This document shows positions 9,372 through 18,167 of a stretch of 64,000 nucleotides of DNA, piece by piece (positions within the stretch are counted from its first letter, which is position 1; each line of letters opens with the position of its first letter). The notes under the pieces were generated by a model. The model saw only the letters and a program-made list of their open reading frames with translations. It had not been told where the DNA came from and searched no databases. The position numbers were made by a program, and so were the translations under genes. The stretch comes from Chthoniobacter flavus Ellin428 (GTDB lineage: Bacteria > Verrucomicrobiota > Verrucomicrobiia > Chthoniobacterales > Chthoniobacteraceae), in the NCBI RefSeq assembly GCF_000173075.1, contig NZ_ABVL01000009.1:1-64000 (forward strand). The letters run 5' to 3'.

Positions 9372-10283
9372 TCACGCGATTTCTTTCAGGACACCTTCCA
9401 CGTAGGCCCGCGATTTGTTCACCGCGGCGGTGACTTCCGCCGTCGTCGGCAGGATCGGTACGCCGCGCGGCGTGGGGTGCATGAAGAGCGAAACGACGCC
9501 GGCAAAACGAATCTCCCGCATCGCTTTCAAGACCGCGTGGTAATCGAGCGAGCCGCCGAAGCCGGGCATCTGCTGCATCTCGATTTCCTTCGCCACCTTC
9601 TTGCTGATCCCCTCGGAGTATTCCTGGAAATAGATGAACGGCAATTGCGCCGCACCGAGATCGCGAAGGAGCGTGGGAATCTGCTCCTGCCACTCGTGCA
9701 AATGATGAAAGGCGAAGGCCACGCCCATGGCCGGCGAATGATTGAACTCCGCAAAATAGCGCAACGAATCGGGATGATGCAGCGCGGTATTGGCGTGATT
9801 CTCAATGGCAATGGTCACGCCCAGTTCTTCTGCCTTGGCCACATGCGGCTTCATCTTCTCGATGAACTCCTGGATCGCGGCCTTGGCTTCGGCGCCCTGC
9901 GGATTCTTCGCCCCGGAACAACCGCAGAGCGCGATCTTCCCGCCGAGCTTCTTCAACCACACCATCTCCTCCTGCAGCTTGAATGGTCCGAGCGGATAGC
10001 GCGTCGTCACCCCGAGCTGGGTATGATTTTTCGCCAGGAGCGCGGCGAAGGCGTCATCGCCCATTTCGGTGATTTGCTCCCGCTGATTGCCGTGCGCCCG
10101 GCACCAGATATCGATCGCCTCACAGCCCGCTTTCGAAACTTCCGGCAGGATGATGTCGAGCGGCGTCTCGCCGTAGAGCGCGGAGGAAAGAACGTAGCGC
10201 AACCGGAACGGTTCCGGCGCCGCGACCGCGGAGCCGACCGCCGCTGCACCCAATGCTTGAAGGAATGTTCTGCGTGTGATCAT
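9372..10283 (-). CDS. Tat-exported sugar-phosphate isomerase/epimerase family protein
   Basis: A 303-residue protein that begins with a twin-arginine signal (MITRRTFLQALGAAAVGSAVA), so it should be exported folded. The rest fits the xylose-isomerase-like TIM barrel / AP endonuclease 2 family: strands ending IDIWCRAHG, IALCGCSGA, VTIAIENHAN (metal-binding Glu and His), MGVAFAFHHLHEW and VVSLFMHPTP. Many such proteins in PVC bacteria are annotated only as isomerases; the substrate is unknown. It lies upstream of the cytochrome/propeller pair on the same strand but is separated by a 365-bp repeat element. Confidence 0.8.
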   Translation of the reverse strand: MITRRTFLQALGAAAVGSAVAAPEPFRLRYVLSSALYGETPLDIILPEVSKAGCEAIDIWCRAHGNQREQITEMGDDAFAALLAKNHTQLGVTTRYPLGPFKLQEEMVWLKKLGGKIALCGCSGAKNPQGAEAKAAIQEFIEKMKPHVAKAEELGVTIAIENHANTALHHPDSLRYFAEFNHSPAMGVAFAFHHLHEWQEQIPTLLRDLGAAQLPFIYFQEYSEGISKKVAKEIEMQQMPGFGGSLDYHAVLKAMREIRFAGVVSLFMHPTPRGVPILPTTAEVTAAVNKSRAYVEGVLKEIA

Positions 10284-10292
10284 AGGAGGAAG

Positions 10293-10745
10293 GAGCTCAG
10301 AGACTGTGAAATAAAGCGGCAGCGAGATTATTTGGCCCGCGAATCACACGGATGACGCGAATGAGAAATACACCCATTTGTGTCATTCGCGTAATTCGCG
10401 GGCACTTTTTCACAGCCGCCCAGGAAGAATGTTCTGCGGGTCATCATGGAAGAAGGAGCTCAGAGACTGTGAGATAAAGCGGCAGCGAGATTATTTGGCC
10501 CGCGAATCACACGGATGACGCGAATGAGAAATACACCCATTTGTGTCATTCGCGTAATTCGCGGGCACTTTTTCACAGCCGCCCAGGAAGAATGTTCTGC
10601 GGGTCATCATGGAAGAAGGAGTTCAGAGACTGTGAAATAAAGCGGCAGCGAGATTATTTGGCCCGCGAATCACACCGATGACGCGAATGAAAAATACGCC
10701 CATTTGTGTCATTCGCGTCATTCGCGGGCACTTTCACAGTCTCTC
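10293..10745. repeat. 163-bp tandem repeat array, about 2.8 copies
   Basis: Units start at 10293, 10456 and 10619 with GGAG(C/T)TCAGAGACTGTG. Each unit contains one family A palindrome (10300-10415, 10463-10578, 10626-10744). Each also carries, on the minus strand, a near-copy of the Tat gene start (ATG-ATG-ACC-CGC-AGA-ACA). The array lies immediately upstream of the intact Tat gene. Confidence 0.85.
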
Positions 10746-10752
10746 AGGAAAT

Positions 10753-11316
10753 TCAGGCGCCGCGCTGCGCATCCAGCATTTGAATCCACGGCCCCACGAA
10801 ATGGCCGCTGTCGTGATAGGTGCGCCCGCTCACCATGTGCCGGTCGATGACGCACGGCTCATTCACATAGATGCCGCCGCAGACCTCGAGGTCGAACTGG
10901 CACTTCGCCACCGTGGCCATGCGCAACCCCTTCACGATCCCCGCGCGGGCGGGAATCTCCACGCCGTGGCAGACGCTGGCCATCGGCTTTTTGTTTTCCC
11001 AAAACCAGCGCGTGATGCGCAGCAGATCCTGGTCCTCGCGGATGTATTCCGGCGCCCGTCCGCCGCTGAAAAAGATGCCCGCGTAGTCCTCCGGCTGGAT
11101 GTCCTTGAAGGCGATCTCGGCATCGATGCTGTAGCCCTCCCATTCCTTGGTGATCGTCCAGCCCGGTTTGACCTCGTGCAGCACCATCTGGTACTTGCGC
11201 TTTTCCGGCGCGGCGACGACCGGCTGATAGCCGCCTTCGATCAAACGATAATACGGGTAAAGGGTATCCACGGTTTCCGTGGCATCACCGACAATGACAA
11301 GAACTTTGGGCTTCAC
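10753..11316 (-). CDS. DJ-1/PfpI family protein
   Basis: The 187-residue form starts at GTG 11316, which has AAGG six bases upstream; the frame is open to an ATG at 11352, but that extension is basic and unlike the family. KPKVLVIVGDATET opens the flavodoxin-like fold. AGIFFSGGRAPEY is the conserved acid/oxyanion loop and ASVCHGVEI is the nucleophile elbow with the family Cys. Members act as glyoxalase/deglycase-like enzymes, chaperones or proteases. The exact role is open. It is divergent from the XylR-like regulator. Confidence 0.8.
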   Translation of the reverse strand: MKPKVLVIVGDATETVDTLYPYYRLIEGGYQPVVAAPEKRKYQMVLHEVKPGWTITKEWEGYSIDAEIAFKDIQPEDYAGIFFSGGRAPEYIREDQDLLRITRWFWENKKPMASVCHGVEIPARAGIVKGLRMATVAKCQFDLEVCGGIYVNEPCVIDRHMVSGRTYHDSGHFVGPWIQMLDAQRGA

Positions 11317-11408
11317 GATGTCGCACCTTAACGGCTTGGCGCGGCGTGTCACTGCAACTATGTTGCACTCATCCTCAGGTTTTTCGTCACCGCGTTTTTC
11401 CCCTTTTC

Positions 11409-12566
11409 ATGCCCACCCGCCGCCGCACTCCTCGCGTTGCCCTGCTCATTGAAACGACGCGCACCTACACCCGGGAACTCCTCGCCGGGGTGCGGCGTTA
11501 CATCGCGGCGCACGGTCCGTGGTCGACTTTTCTGGAGCTGCGCGCGCTCGATTCCTCGCCGCCCGCGTGGCTCCGCGATTGGGATGGCGACGGGATTCTC
11601 ACCCGCACCTTCACTCCGCAAATGGGGCGTCTCATCGAGGCCACGGGCCTGCCGGCCATCGAACTCCGCACCACCAATTTCGGCGGCAGCCGTCCCTACG
11701 TGGGGATGGATAACCGGCTCATCGGCGCGTCCGTCGCCGAACATTTCCTGGAACGCGGCTACCGGCAATTCGCGGCTTACAGCCTGCACACCGAGAGCTT
11801 TTTCGTCGAACGCATCCGAAATTTCGTCACCACGGTGGAAGCGCTCGGCGCGCGCTGTTCGCGGCTCCCCGAGACCACCTCGGACAGCGCGAAGGATTGG
11901 GAAAAAAGCCAGGCCCGTCTCGTCGCCTGGCTGCAGGAACTGCCCAAACCGGTCGGCATTTTCGCGGCCAACGATCAGCTCGGCGTGCGCCTGCTCGAGG
12001 CCTGCCAGCGGGCCGGCGTCGCCGTGCCCGAGGAGGTGGCGGTGGTCGGCGCGGAAAACGAAGAGACGCTCTGCTCCTTTGCTACTCCCCCGCTGACCAG
12101 CGTGCGCTACGATGGCCAGGCCGTGGGCTACGCCGCCGCGGAGATGCTCGATCAGCTTATGCGCGGCCGGCGTCTTCGGCGCTCGGCGGTCCTCATTCCG
12201 CCCAAGGGCATCGTCGTCCGGCATTCCTCCGACAGCCTGGTGATCAACGATCCCTTCGTCGCCCACGCCGCGCGGCTCATCCGCGAAGAAGCGCTCCATG
12301 GCCTGAATGTCGACCAACTCTGCCACAAGCTGAACGCCTCCCGCAGCACTCTCGACCGCCGGATGAAAGCCGCGCTCCAGCGCACCCCGAAGGAAGAGAT
12401 CCTGCGCGTCCGTTTCCGCGAAGTGGAACGTCTGCTCCGCGAGACCGATCTGACCATCGACACCATCGCCGCGCAAACCGGCTTCGCCCACAGCCACTAT
12501 CTGCAGGCCGCCTTCAAGGAAACCCACGGCGTCACCCCAGGCGCATGGCGGCGGGTGCAAATCTAA
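11409..12566 (+). CDS. XylR-like transcriptional regulator (LacI-type sensor fused to AraC HTH)
   Basis: A 385-residue protein from the ATG at 11409 (MPTRRRTPRVALL). Residues 1-275 form a periplasmic-binding-protein-like sugar sensor (ANDQLGVRLLEACQRAGV, VAVVGAENEE, LTSVRYDGQAVGY). Residues about 285-385 form the AraC double HTH (LNVDQLCHKLNASRSTLDRRMK and TIDTIAAQTGFAHSHYLQAAFKE). This architecture is that of XylR and is common in Verrucomicrobia and Planctomycetes, where it usually responds to a sugar. The target is unknown. It is divergent from the PfpI-like gene with about 90 bp between start codons, so both could share one operator region. Confidence 0.85.
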   Translation: MPTRRRTPRVALLIETTRTYTRELLAGVRRYIAAHGPWSTFLELRALDSSPPAWLRDWDGDGILTRTFTPQMGRLIEATGLPAIELRTTNFGGSRPYVGMDNRLIGASVAEHFLERGYRQFAAYSLHTESFFVERIRNFVTTVEALGARCSRLPETTSDSAKDWEKSQARLVAWLQELPKPVGIFAANDQLGVRLLEACQRAGVAVPEEVAVVGAENEETLCSFATPPLTSVRYDGQAVGYAAAEMLDQLMRGRRLRRSAVLIPPKGIVVRHSSDSLVINDPFVAHAARLIREEALHGLNVDQLCHKLNASRSTLDRRMKAALQRTPKEEILRVRFREVERLLRETDLTIDTIAAQTGFAHSHYLQAAFKETHGVTPGAWRRVQI

Positions 12567-12567
12567 G

Positions 12568-12687
12568 AGGGTGTGAAAGAAATCGGCAGTTAGGTTTTAG
12601 GCCCGCGAATCACCCAGATAACGCGAATGAAAGATACCCCATCCGTGTCATTCGCGTGATTCGCGGGCACTTTTTTCTCCGTCTCTA
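12568..12687. repeat. Family A palindromic repeat, diverged copy
   Basis: Inverted arms GGCCCGCGAATCACCC... and ...GTGATTCGCGGGCAC flank a short centre. The ends GTGTGAAA and CCGTCTC are weaker versions of the family ends. Confidence 0.7.
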
Positions 12688-12711
12688 ACGGAGGGACGCG
12701 CCGTTTCGACA

Positions 12712-12782
12712 GGCTCCCGTTTCGACAAGCTCAAGGTCCCGAGCCTGCCGAGGGAAAGGCCCTGAGCTTGTCGAAGGGCTCC
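12712..12782. repeat. Inverted repeat on TTCGACAAGCTCA
   Basis: The left arm TTTCGACAAGCTCAAGG and the right arm CCTGAGCTTGTCGAAGG are near-complementary across a short GC-rich centre. This is a third repeat type in this gap. No gene is associated. Confidence 0.6.
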
Positions 12783-13082
12783 CGCGCGCTCCCCAATCTT
12801 CAGAGCAATCCTGCCCCTGTCGGGCGGCCAGCATTACCCACATCTTTTCTCGGATTTAGATGTCGAAGGGGATGGCGCCACTGGGAGCGGCGACTTCCTA
12901 GTCGCTGACCGAAAAACCGATGCGCGCAGCGCCTCTCTTTGAGGGCGTCGCTCCGCGACGCAGGGTTTTTTCCAGGAAGTCGCCCCTCCCAGTGAGCTGC
13001 GGCCGAATTTTCCGGTGTCCCTAAATCCGCGGCTTCGCCGCGCTGCAGTGCTAACCATGAAAATGTCCGCACGACGCGTAGA

Positions 13083-13165
13083 ATTTTTGGCCCGCGAATC
13101 ACGCAAATAACACGAATGAGGGCAGATCATTCGCGTCATTCGGGTGATTCGCGGGTCACTTTCCC
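13083..13165. repeat. Family A palindromic repeat, short copy
   Basis: Arms GGCCCGCGAATCACGC and GTGATTCGCGGGTC are inverted around ACGAATGAGGGCAGATCATTCG. The outer GAGACTGTGA ends are missing, so this copy is shorter than the others. Confidence 0.65.
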
Positions 13166-13276
13166 TTCCCTGTCTTTTCGCATGTTCGTGGCTCCCCTTT
13201 TGGTTGCGGCTTCGCCGCGCTGCGGCCTCCGCGTTTAATTCAGCCCGGACTACTGTTTCGTCCAAAATGCTCTACC

Positions 13277-14107
13277 ATGCCCCGCATGTCAGAGCCCTCG
13301 ATCGACCTTGACGCTTACTTTCGCCGCATCGGCTACACCGGCCCGCGTGAGCCGACCCTGGCCACGCTCAATGGCCTCATCTTGCGCCATGTGCAGACCA
13401 TTCCGTTTGAAAACCTCGATGTGCTGCTCGGGCGCGGCATTTCCCTCGATCCCGCGGCGATCGAGCGGAAGCTGATCCACGAACGCCGCGGCGGTTATTG
13501 CTTCGAACAGAACGGCTTGTTCCAGCTCGTCCTGCAAGCGCTCGGCTTCGACGTCACGCCGATCAGCGCCCGCGCGCGCTGGCAACGTCCGCGCGACTTC
13601 ACCCCGCCGCGCACCCATCTGTTCAGTCGCGTGGAAATCGACGGCGCATCGTGGCTCGCGGATGTCGGCGTGGGCGGCATGAGCCCCTCGTACGCGTTGC
13701 GCCTCGAGCTCGATACGGAGCAACCCACGCCCCACGAACCACGCCGGCTCATCAAGGAAGGCGCGATCTATTACCACCAGGTGCGCCTCGGCGGCGAATG
13801 GCAGGACATCTGCGAATTCACCTTGGAAACGATGCCGATGATCGACCGGGAAGTGGCCAACTGGTTCACCTCCACCCACCCGAAATCGCACTTCAAAAGC
13901 AACATCCTCGTCGCCCGCGCCGGACCCGATGGTGGCCGCGTGACCCTGCTCGACAACCGGCTCATCCTCCGCGACGGGCGCGGCCAGGCGAACATCCGCC
14001 TGCTCACCTCGAAGCAGGAATTGCTGGCCGTGCTGGCCGAACATTTCGGCGTGCAACTGCCCGCCGACGCGCAATTCCACCTCCCGGGAGCGGCGTGGCT
14101 TTTGTGA
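13277..14107 (+). CDS. Arylamine N-acetyltransferase
   Basis: A 276-residue protein of normal NAT length. The Cys-His-Asp catalytic triad is visible: Cys75 in RGGYCFEQN, His114 in RTHLF and Asp129 in ADVGVGG. The conserved opening (TLATLNGLILRHVQTIPFENLDVLLG) also fits. The enzyme transfers acetyl from acetyl-CoA to arylamines or hydrazines in the cytoplasm; its physiological substrate in soil bacteria is often unknown. A second ATG at 13286 is possible. It stands alone and ends just before a strong terminator hairpin. Confidence 0.92.
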   Translation: MPRMSEPSIDLDAYFRRIGYTGPREPTLATLNGLILRHVQTIPFENLDVLLGRGISLDPAAIERKLIHERRGGYCFEQNGLFQLVLQALGFDVTPISARARWQRPRDFTPPRTHLFSRVEIDGASWLADVGVGGMSPSYALRLELDTEQPTPHEPRRLIKEGAIYYHQVRLGGEWQDICEFTLETMPMIDREVANWFTSTHPKSHFKSNILVARAGPDGGRVTLLDNRLILRDGRGQANIRLLTSKQELLAVLAEHFGVQLPADAQFHLPGAAWLL

Positions 14108-14120
14108 AATCGGGAAAAGC

Positions 14121-14158
14121 AAAACCGCCGAACGCACAAGGCATTCGGCGGTTTTAAA
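14121..14158. terminator. Bidirectional intrinsic terminator
   Basis: AAAACCGCCGAA (14121-14132) pairs with TTCGGCGGTTTT (14144-14155) around a short loop. It serves the acetyltransferase on the plus strand and the small basic protein gene on the minus strand, where the stem is followed by TTTTGCTTTT. Confidence 0.85.
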
Positions 14159-14197
14159 AAAAAGAATCAGGCGATGGCGCTTTCAAGCGCCGTGCGA

Positions 14198-14353
14198 TTA
14201 CTCGTTCGGCTTGGTCTTGCGCAGGCCGACGACTTTGTCACCCTGCTTGTACTGACCACGTTGCTGGAGAAGTTCGACGCGCTCGAAACGCTTCAGGACG
14301 TTGCGCTTCGCGGCGATGGTGCTTTGGCCTTTGAGACTGCGATGTTGAGACAT
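14198..14353 (-). CDS. Small basic protein of Chlamydiae/Verrucomicrobia
   Basis: A 51-residue, Lys/Arg-rich protein (begins MSQHRSLKGQSTIAAKRN, ends KTKPNE). It matches the small basic protein family (TIGR04137 type) found across Chlamydiae and Verrucomicrobia, proposed to be ribosome-associated; that role is not shown here. The ATG is preceded by a purine-rich stretch, and a terminator follows at 14121-14158. It is the best single phylum marker in the window. Confidence 0.85.
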   Translation of the reverse strand: MSQHRSLKGQSTIAAKRNVLKRFERVELLQQRGQYKQGDKVVGLRKTKPNE

Positions 14354-14424
14354 AAAAAGGTTCGTTTTTGGTAGGAAAAGGGACGCGGACTATACGGATA
14401 TTTTTCCCGGAGCAAAGGGAAAAA

Positions 14425-15330
14425 TTACGTCTTTTCCAAGGGCGCCACCCGGGCGGCGATCCAATCCCCCACCTCCTGCAGCAGCTGCCCGCGATCCAAT
14501 TCATTGTGCGTCTCGTGCCGGGCGCCGGGAAAAATCCGCAGCGTTTTGTCCGCGCTGCCCACGCGCTCGAAGAATTCACCAGTGGCGCGATGGCAGGTCA
14601 CCGGATCATGGTCTCCGTGCAGCAAAAGCAGCGGCGTACGCACCGCTGCGGCTCCGGCGAAGATCCGTTCGCCGCCCGCCAGCGCCCAAAAATACATCCG
14701 TGCCGAGATGGATTGGTGCAGCAGATTCAAGTCTGGAAAGGCAGCGAGGTGCGCGGCATCCCGCGAGAGTCGCTCGGGGCTGATGTCCCGCGCCTGAATG
14801 AAACTCGGCCAGACGTGCATCGCCAACCGGGCCAGCAGGAGCTTCCACCAGGGCGGATTGAAGGCCAGGCGCAGCCAGGGGGAGGCAATCACCGCCCCAC
14901 GGCACACCGTCGCGTTCTTCTCCAAAAACCGCAGGGCGACCTGTCCGCCCAAGCTGTGGGCAAAGAGAAAAAGCGGTGTCGTCTTCGGGCGAAACCGGGC
15001 ACAGACCGCGGCCAGATCCTCTACCAAAGCTTCGCCGTTGGTCATATCCCCCCGTGTGCCGGTGGACCGGCCATGCCCGCGCAGATCCCATCCGACGACG
15101 GAAAAACCCCGTTCCACCAGCGCCCGAGCCACGTGTCCATAGCGTCCCGAGTATTCGCCCAGCCCATGCACCAGCACGACGCAAGCGCGCGCCTCTTCAG
15201 CAGGGCGCGCGTAACGCACGAACAGGGAAGCATTTCCGTCGACTGATAAAAATTCCTCTTGCGCAGACGGCCACTCTATTTCACCGGTGCGATTCGAATT
15301 TTCGTGTAGAGACAGATTTTCTGTTGTCAT
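14425..15330 (-). CDS. Alpha/beta hydrolase, monoacylglycerol lipase-like
   Basis: A 301-residue protein starting at ATG 15330 (MTTENLSLHENSN); the frame extends further upstream but into non-family sequence. VVLVHGLGEYSGRYGHVARAL holds the oxyanion loop and VVGWDLRGHGRS the second strand. LFAHSLGGQVAL contains the nucleophile Ser in a HSLGG elbow, LLLLHGDHDPVT the acid Asp, and ARHETHNE the catalytic His. This set is typical of serine-hydrolase lysophospholipases/monoacylglycerol lipases. The protein is probably cytoplasmic. It is divergent from the pseudopilin gene. Confidence 0.85.
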   Translation of the reverse strand: MTTENLSLHENSNRTGEIEWPSAQEEFLSVDGNASLFVRYARPAEEARACVVLVHGLGEYSGRYGHVARALVERGFSVVGWDLRGHGRSTGTRGDMTNGEALVEDLAAVCARFRPKTTPLFLFAHSLGGQVALRFLEKNATVCRGAVIASPWLRLAFNPPWWKLLLARLAMHVWPSFIQARDISPERLSRDAAHLAAFPDLNLLHQSISARMYFWALAGGERIFAGAAAVRTPLLLLHGDHDPVTCHRATGEFFERVGSADKTLRIFPGARHETHNELDRGQLLQEVGDWIAARVAPLEKT

Positions 15331-15370
15331 CACGCTTCTCATCAGTAGCTTCCTAATAAAGGTTTTTCCA

Positions 15371-16042
15371 ATGAACAATCGCCCCCAGCCCTCTAATCGG
15401 ATCTCGGCATTCACCCTGGTCGAATTGCTGACCGTCATCACCATTATCGCCATCCTCATGGGCTTGCTCTTCCCCGCCATCGGCGTGGCGAAGGATCAGG
15501 CGCGCAAGGCCGAAGCCCGCACGGCGGTGACCGGCATCGCGACTGCGGTGAAGCAATACTACACGGAATACGGCAAGTATCCTCTCGGCAACCTGGCCAA
15601 CGCCCAGAGCCCCTCGGACGTCATCTTCGGTGACGGCACCAATGCCAACCAGGTCCTTTTCGATATCCTCCGCAATATCGGACAGACGCCCGGCCAGCCG
15701 AACCAATACAATCCTCGCGCGATCGTCTTCTTCGACGGCAGGACCGCCTCGGACCCGAACAATCCCAAGAGCGGCTTCGCCACGCAGGATGCAGCCAACG
15801 GCGTGACCAAGAATTCCTACATCGATCCGTGGGGCAATCAGTATCGCGTCTGCATCGACGGCGACTACGACAACAAGATCTCCAATCTTCCTTACACCGA
15901 CTTCCAGGGACAAACCGCTCCCCTCACGGGCGTGTGCGTGTTCTCGATTGGCAAAGACGGAATGCTCGGGAACAAGGGTGACAGCATGTATCGGAATTCC
16001 GGCACGAACAGCAATTCCGACGACATCGTCTCCTGGCAGTAA
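15371..16042 (+). CDS. Type II secretion/type IV pilus-like pseudopilin
   Basis: A 223-residue protein from ATG 15371. A short basic leader is followed by the prepilin peptidase site and hydrophobic helix (SAFTLVELLTVITIIAILMG), with Phe at +1 and Glu at +5 after processing. The globular part has the GspG-like pattern (YYTEYGKYPLG ... DPWGNQYRVCIDGDYDNKI ... SIGKDGMLGNKGD), including Asp-rich calcium-site-like loops. Verrucomicrobia carry many such isolated pseudopilins. A close paralogue lies at 38623-39288, and each is followed by the same tRNA gene. Confidence 0.9.
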   Translation: MNNRPQPSNRISAFTLVELLTVITIIAILMGLLFPAIGVAKDQARKAEARTAVTGIATAVKQYYTEYGKYPLGNLANAQSPSDVIFGDGTNANQVLFDILRNIGQTPGQPNQYNPRAIVFFDGRTASDPNNPKSGFATQDAANGVTKNSYIDPWGNQYRVCIDGDYDNKISNLPYTDFQGQTAPLTGVCVFSIGKDGMLGNKGDSMYRNSGTNSNSDDIVSWQ

Positions 16043-16061
16043 GCGAAGCTTTCCAGCTGCC

Positions 16062-16135
16062 GCGGGTGTAGTTCAATGGTAGAACGGCAGCTTCCCAAGC
16101 TGCATACGAGGGTTCGATTCCCTTCACCCGCTCCA
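16062..16135 (+). tRNA. tRNA-Gly (CCC), with encoded CCA
   Basis: The acceptor GCGGGTG pairs with CACCCGC. The anticodon arm GCAGC-TTCCCAA-GCTGC gives anticodon CCC. The T arm contains the GTTCGATTC loop core. The CCA end is encoded at 16133-16135. The mature 71-nt body is identical to the copy at 39305-39375. Confidence 0.97.
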
Positions 16136-16326
16136 TTCTCGAGGTTCTGAACATCAGAACCCACAGGCCGTCGAGGAAGTTCGCCGCATCCTCCTGCTCA
16201 ACGCCGGCCAGACCGCCCGTAATTAATTTCGCTCCCTCGCCTGCGTCTTCTTTTTTAGCGACGCCGAAGCGCACCCGTGAGGTCGAACCCCACGGGTGCG
16301 GAAACCAGGCACGTGAGCGGTTCTCC

Positions 16327-16833
16327 TCAAATCGCTGCGACCGGATTGACCTGACTTTCCGCGATGGCGGTGAGCTTTTTGTCCGCCGCGCCTTCTTCCT
16401 CCAGCGTCATCTGCAAAATCTGGGCAGCGGAGTTTTCTCCCAATCGTTTCGCCAGAGCCCGGACGGTCCCGTAGCCGGCCATCTCGTAGTGCTCAACCCG
16501 CTGGGCGGCGCCGATGAGGCCAGCGTCGCGCACGGAGTCGTCTCCACCGGCTTTGACATAATCTTCCCCCTCGGAGATGAGGCCCTTCATGGCGGCGCAG
16601 GTCTCGCCGGTGGGCTCTTCGTTCAACGCGGCAAAAATTTGCTCCAGGCGGCGGGCGTGCGTCCGGGTCTCCGCCAGATGGCTGGTGAAGGCCTCTTTCA
16701 AAGCGGAAGACGTCGCCGCTTCCGCCATTTTCGGCAGAGCGTCGATCAGTTGGGTCTCCGCACTGTAAAGGTCGCGGAGCTCGTTGAGGTAAAGTTCACG
16801 GAGATTGTTGAAGGTTGGAGCGAAAAGACTCAT
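16327..16833 (-). CDS. DUF892 / YciE-YciF family ferritin-like protein
   Basis: A 168-residue protein starting at ATG 16833 (MSLFAPTFNNLRELYLNELRDLYSAE); the longer ORF upstream is another gene's shadow. The four-helix DUF892 pattern is complete: ELRDLYSAETQLIDALPKMA, a Glu/His-containing helix, and DAGLIGAAQRVEHYEMAGYG. Members are stress-induced ferritin-like proteins with an uncertain role. A paralogue sits at 29255-29755. Its start lies 77 bp beyond the stop of the FAD oxidoreductase, and both are on the minus strand. Confidence 0.9.
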   Translation of the reverse strand: MSLFAPTFNNLRELYLNELRDLYSAETQLIDALPKMAEAATSSALKEAFTSHLAETRTHARRLEQIFAALNEEPTGETCAAMKGLISEGEDYVKAGGDDSVRDAGLIGAAQRVEHYEMAGYGTVRALAKRLGENSAAQILQMTLEEEGAADKKLTAIAESQVNPVAAI

Positions 16834-16909
16834 AGGATTTATCGGGTTTGATGTTCCGTCCTTCTCTTCGCCACGGATGCGCCGGAAGATGTCAGGGGCT
16901 CGCCTGATA

Positions 16910-18166
16910 TTAGCGATCGAAGCCGAAGAGATGCGCATCCGGATGCCGGCGTCCCGCCAGCGTCTGGCGAATGATCGCCGCGGCGACAGCGCTGTAGGTG
17001 ATGCCGTTGCCACCGAATCCCAAGGCAAAATGGCAACGCGGCATCTGCCGAATGCATCCGATATAGGCAAGGCCGTCCTTCGTTTCTCCGAACGTGCCGG
17101 CCCACCGATAGTCCACGCGCAAAGGGATCTCGGGAAACAGGCGATGGAATCGCGTAGCCAATCGCGCGGTCTTGCTCTGGATGAGGCGATCACGTTCCGT
17201 CGGGTTACGGAAAGGAACGTCTTCACCGCCCACCAGAATGCGCCCGCCCGCCGCTGTTCGGAGATAAAGATAGGGACGGGCGGTCTCCCAAAGCAGGCAT
17301 CGCTTCCACCAGCCAGGAAATCGATGCACCGCTTCGCTCGCCAGGGCGAAGGTGCTTTTCAGTCGGACAATCCGCTGGGGAAGGAATGCCTGGGATTCGT
17401 AACCGGTCGCCATGACGACATGGGTGGCGTGGATGAGTTGCCCGGTATCGGTCTTCAACCGCACTCCCCGACGGCCGGGCTCCAAATGGGTCACGATCGT
17501 GCGATCGAATACGCGCGCTCCCCGAGTGACGGCGTCGGCCAGTAAAACGTGCGTCAGGCGGTGCGCATCCAGTTCGGCGGCCTGCGAGGAAATCAGCGCG
17601 GCGGGCCGGGAGAAGGAGAATCGCGCACCGATTTCCTTTTCGTCGAGAAAGTCGACCGCGATGCCCGCTTCCCGGCGGGCCGCGCATTCTTGTTGGAGCA
17701 GGCGAATCTCCGAGTGCTTCGTGGCGAGATAAGCACTGTCTTTGCGGCGAAAGGCGCACTTTGCTCCCACCTCTCCGGCAAGTCGTTCGATGGTATCGAT
17801 ACTATCGTGGCAGGCGCGGTAGGCGCGCTGGGCATCACGCTTGCCCATCCGCCGGATGAGATCCACGAGGTGGGTATCGATCTCATACTGCAAAAGCGCC
17901 GTGCTGGCGCTGGTGCTGCCGCCGGCGACATCCCGTTTGTCGACGACGACCACATTCCAACCGGCCTTGACCAGGGTATGCGCAATCAAGGCGCCGCTGA
18001 TCCCGGCGCCGAGGACCAGCACCTCGCAGCGCACGTCCTCCTGCAGCGACGGATACTCATGCGGCAGACCATTCTTCAGCAGCCAAAAGGGATGGGGCGA
18101 AACGAGATCCACAGCCTCTATACTCGGACCGGATTTCCCTCGTCGTCGATCACCGAAAATTCCCAC
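16910..18166 (-). CDS. FAD-dependent oxidoreductase (DAO/glycine oxidase type)
   Basis: CEVLVLGAGISGALIAHTLVKAGWNVVVVDK is the N-terminal Rossmann GxGxxG motif with the acidic/basic end, and HFALGFGGNGITYS is the C-terminal FAD-binding stretch. The 418-residue form uses the GTG at 18166, one base after the topoisomerase stop. The family alignment instead suggests GTG 18112 (start of VDLVSPHPFWLLKNGLP), because the first 18 residues are basic and unlike relatives. It resembles the first two-thirds of the 21699-23225 protein but lacks the Rieske domain. The substrate is unknown; amines or amino acids are usual for the family. Confidence 0.8.
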   Translation of the reverse strand: MGIFGDRRRGKSGPSIEAVDLVSPHPFWLLKNGLPHEYPSLQEDVRCEVLVLGAGISGALIAHTLVKAGWNVVVVDKRDVAGGSTSASTALLQYEIDTHLVDLIRRMGKRDAQRAYRACHDSIDTIERLAGEVGAKCAFRRKDSAYLATKHSEIRLLQQECAARREAGIAVDFLDEKEIGARFSFSRPAALISSQAAELDAHRLTHVLLADAVTRGARVFDRTIVTHLEPGRRGVRLKTDTGQLIHATHVVMATGYESQAFLPQRIVRLKSTFALASEAVHRFPGWWKRCLLWETARPYLYLRTAAGGRILVGGEDVPFRNPTERDRLIQSKTARLATRFHRLFPEIPLRVDYRWAGTFGETKDGLAYIGCIRQMPRCHFALGFGGNGITYSAVAAAIIRQTLAGRRHPDAHLFGFDR

Positions 18167-18167
18167 T

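Larger units (their letters stand above)
12567..13276. other. Gene-free, repeat-rich intergenic region
   Basis: No gene was found between the XylR-like gene and the acetyltransferase. It contains two family A copies (12568-12687 and about 13083-13165) and an inverted repeat built on TTCGACAAGCTCA at about 12712-12782. It also holds a separated pair of 21-bp inverted arms at 12879-12899 and 12974-12994 with one mismatch. Confidence 0.7.
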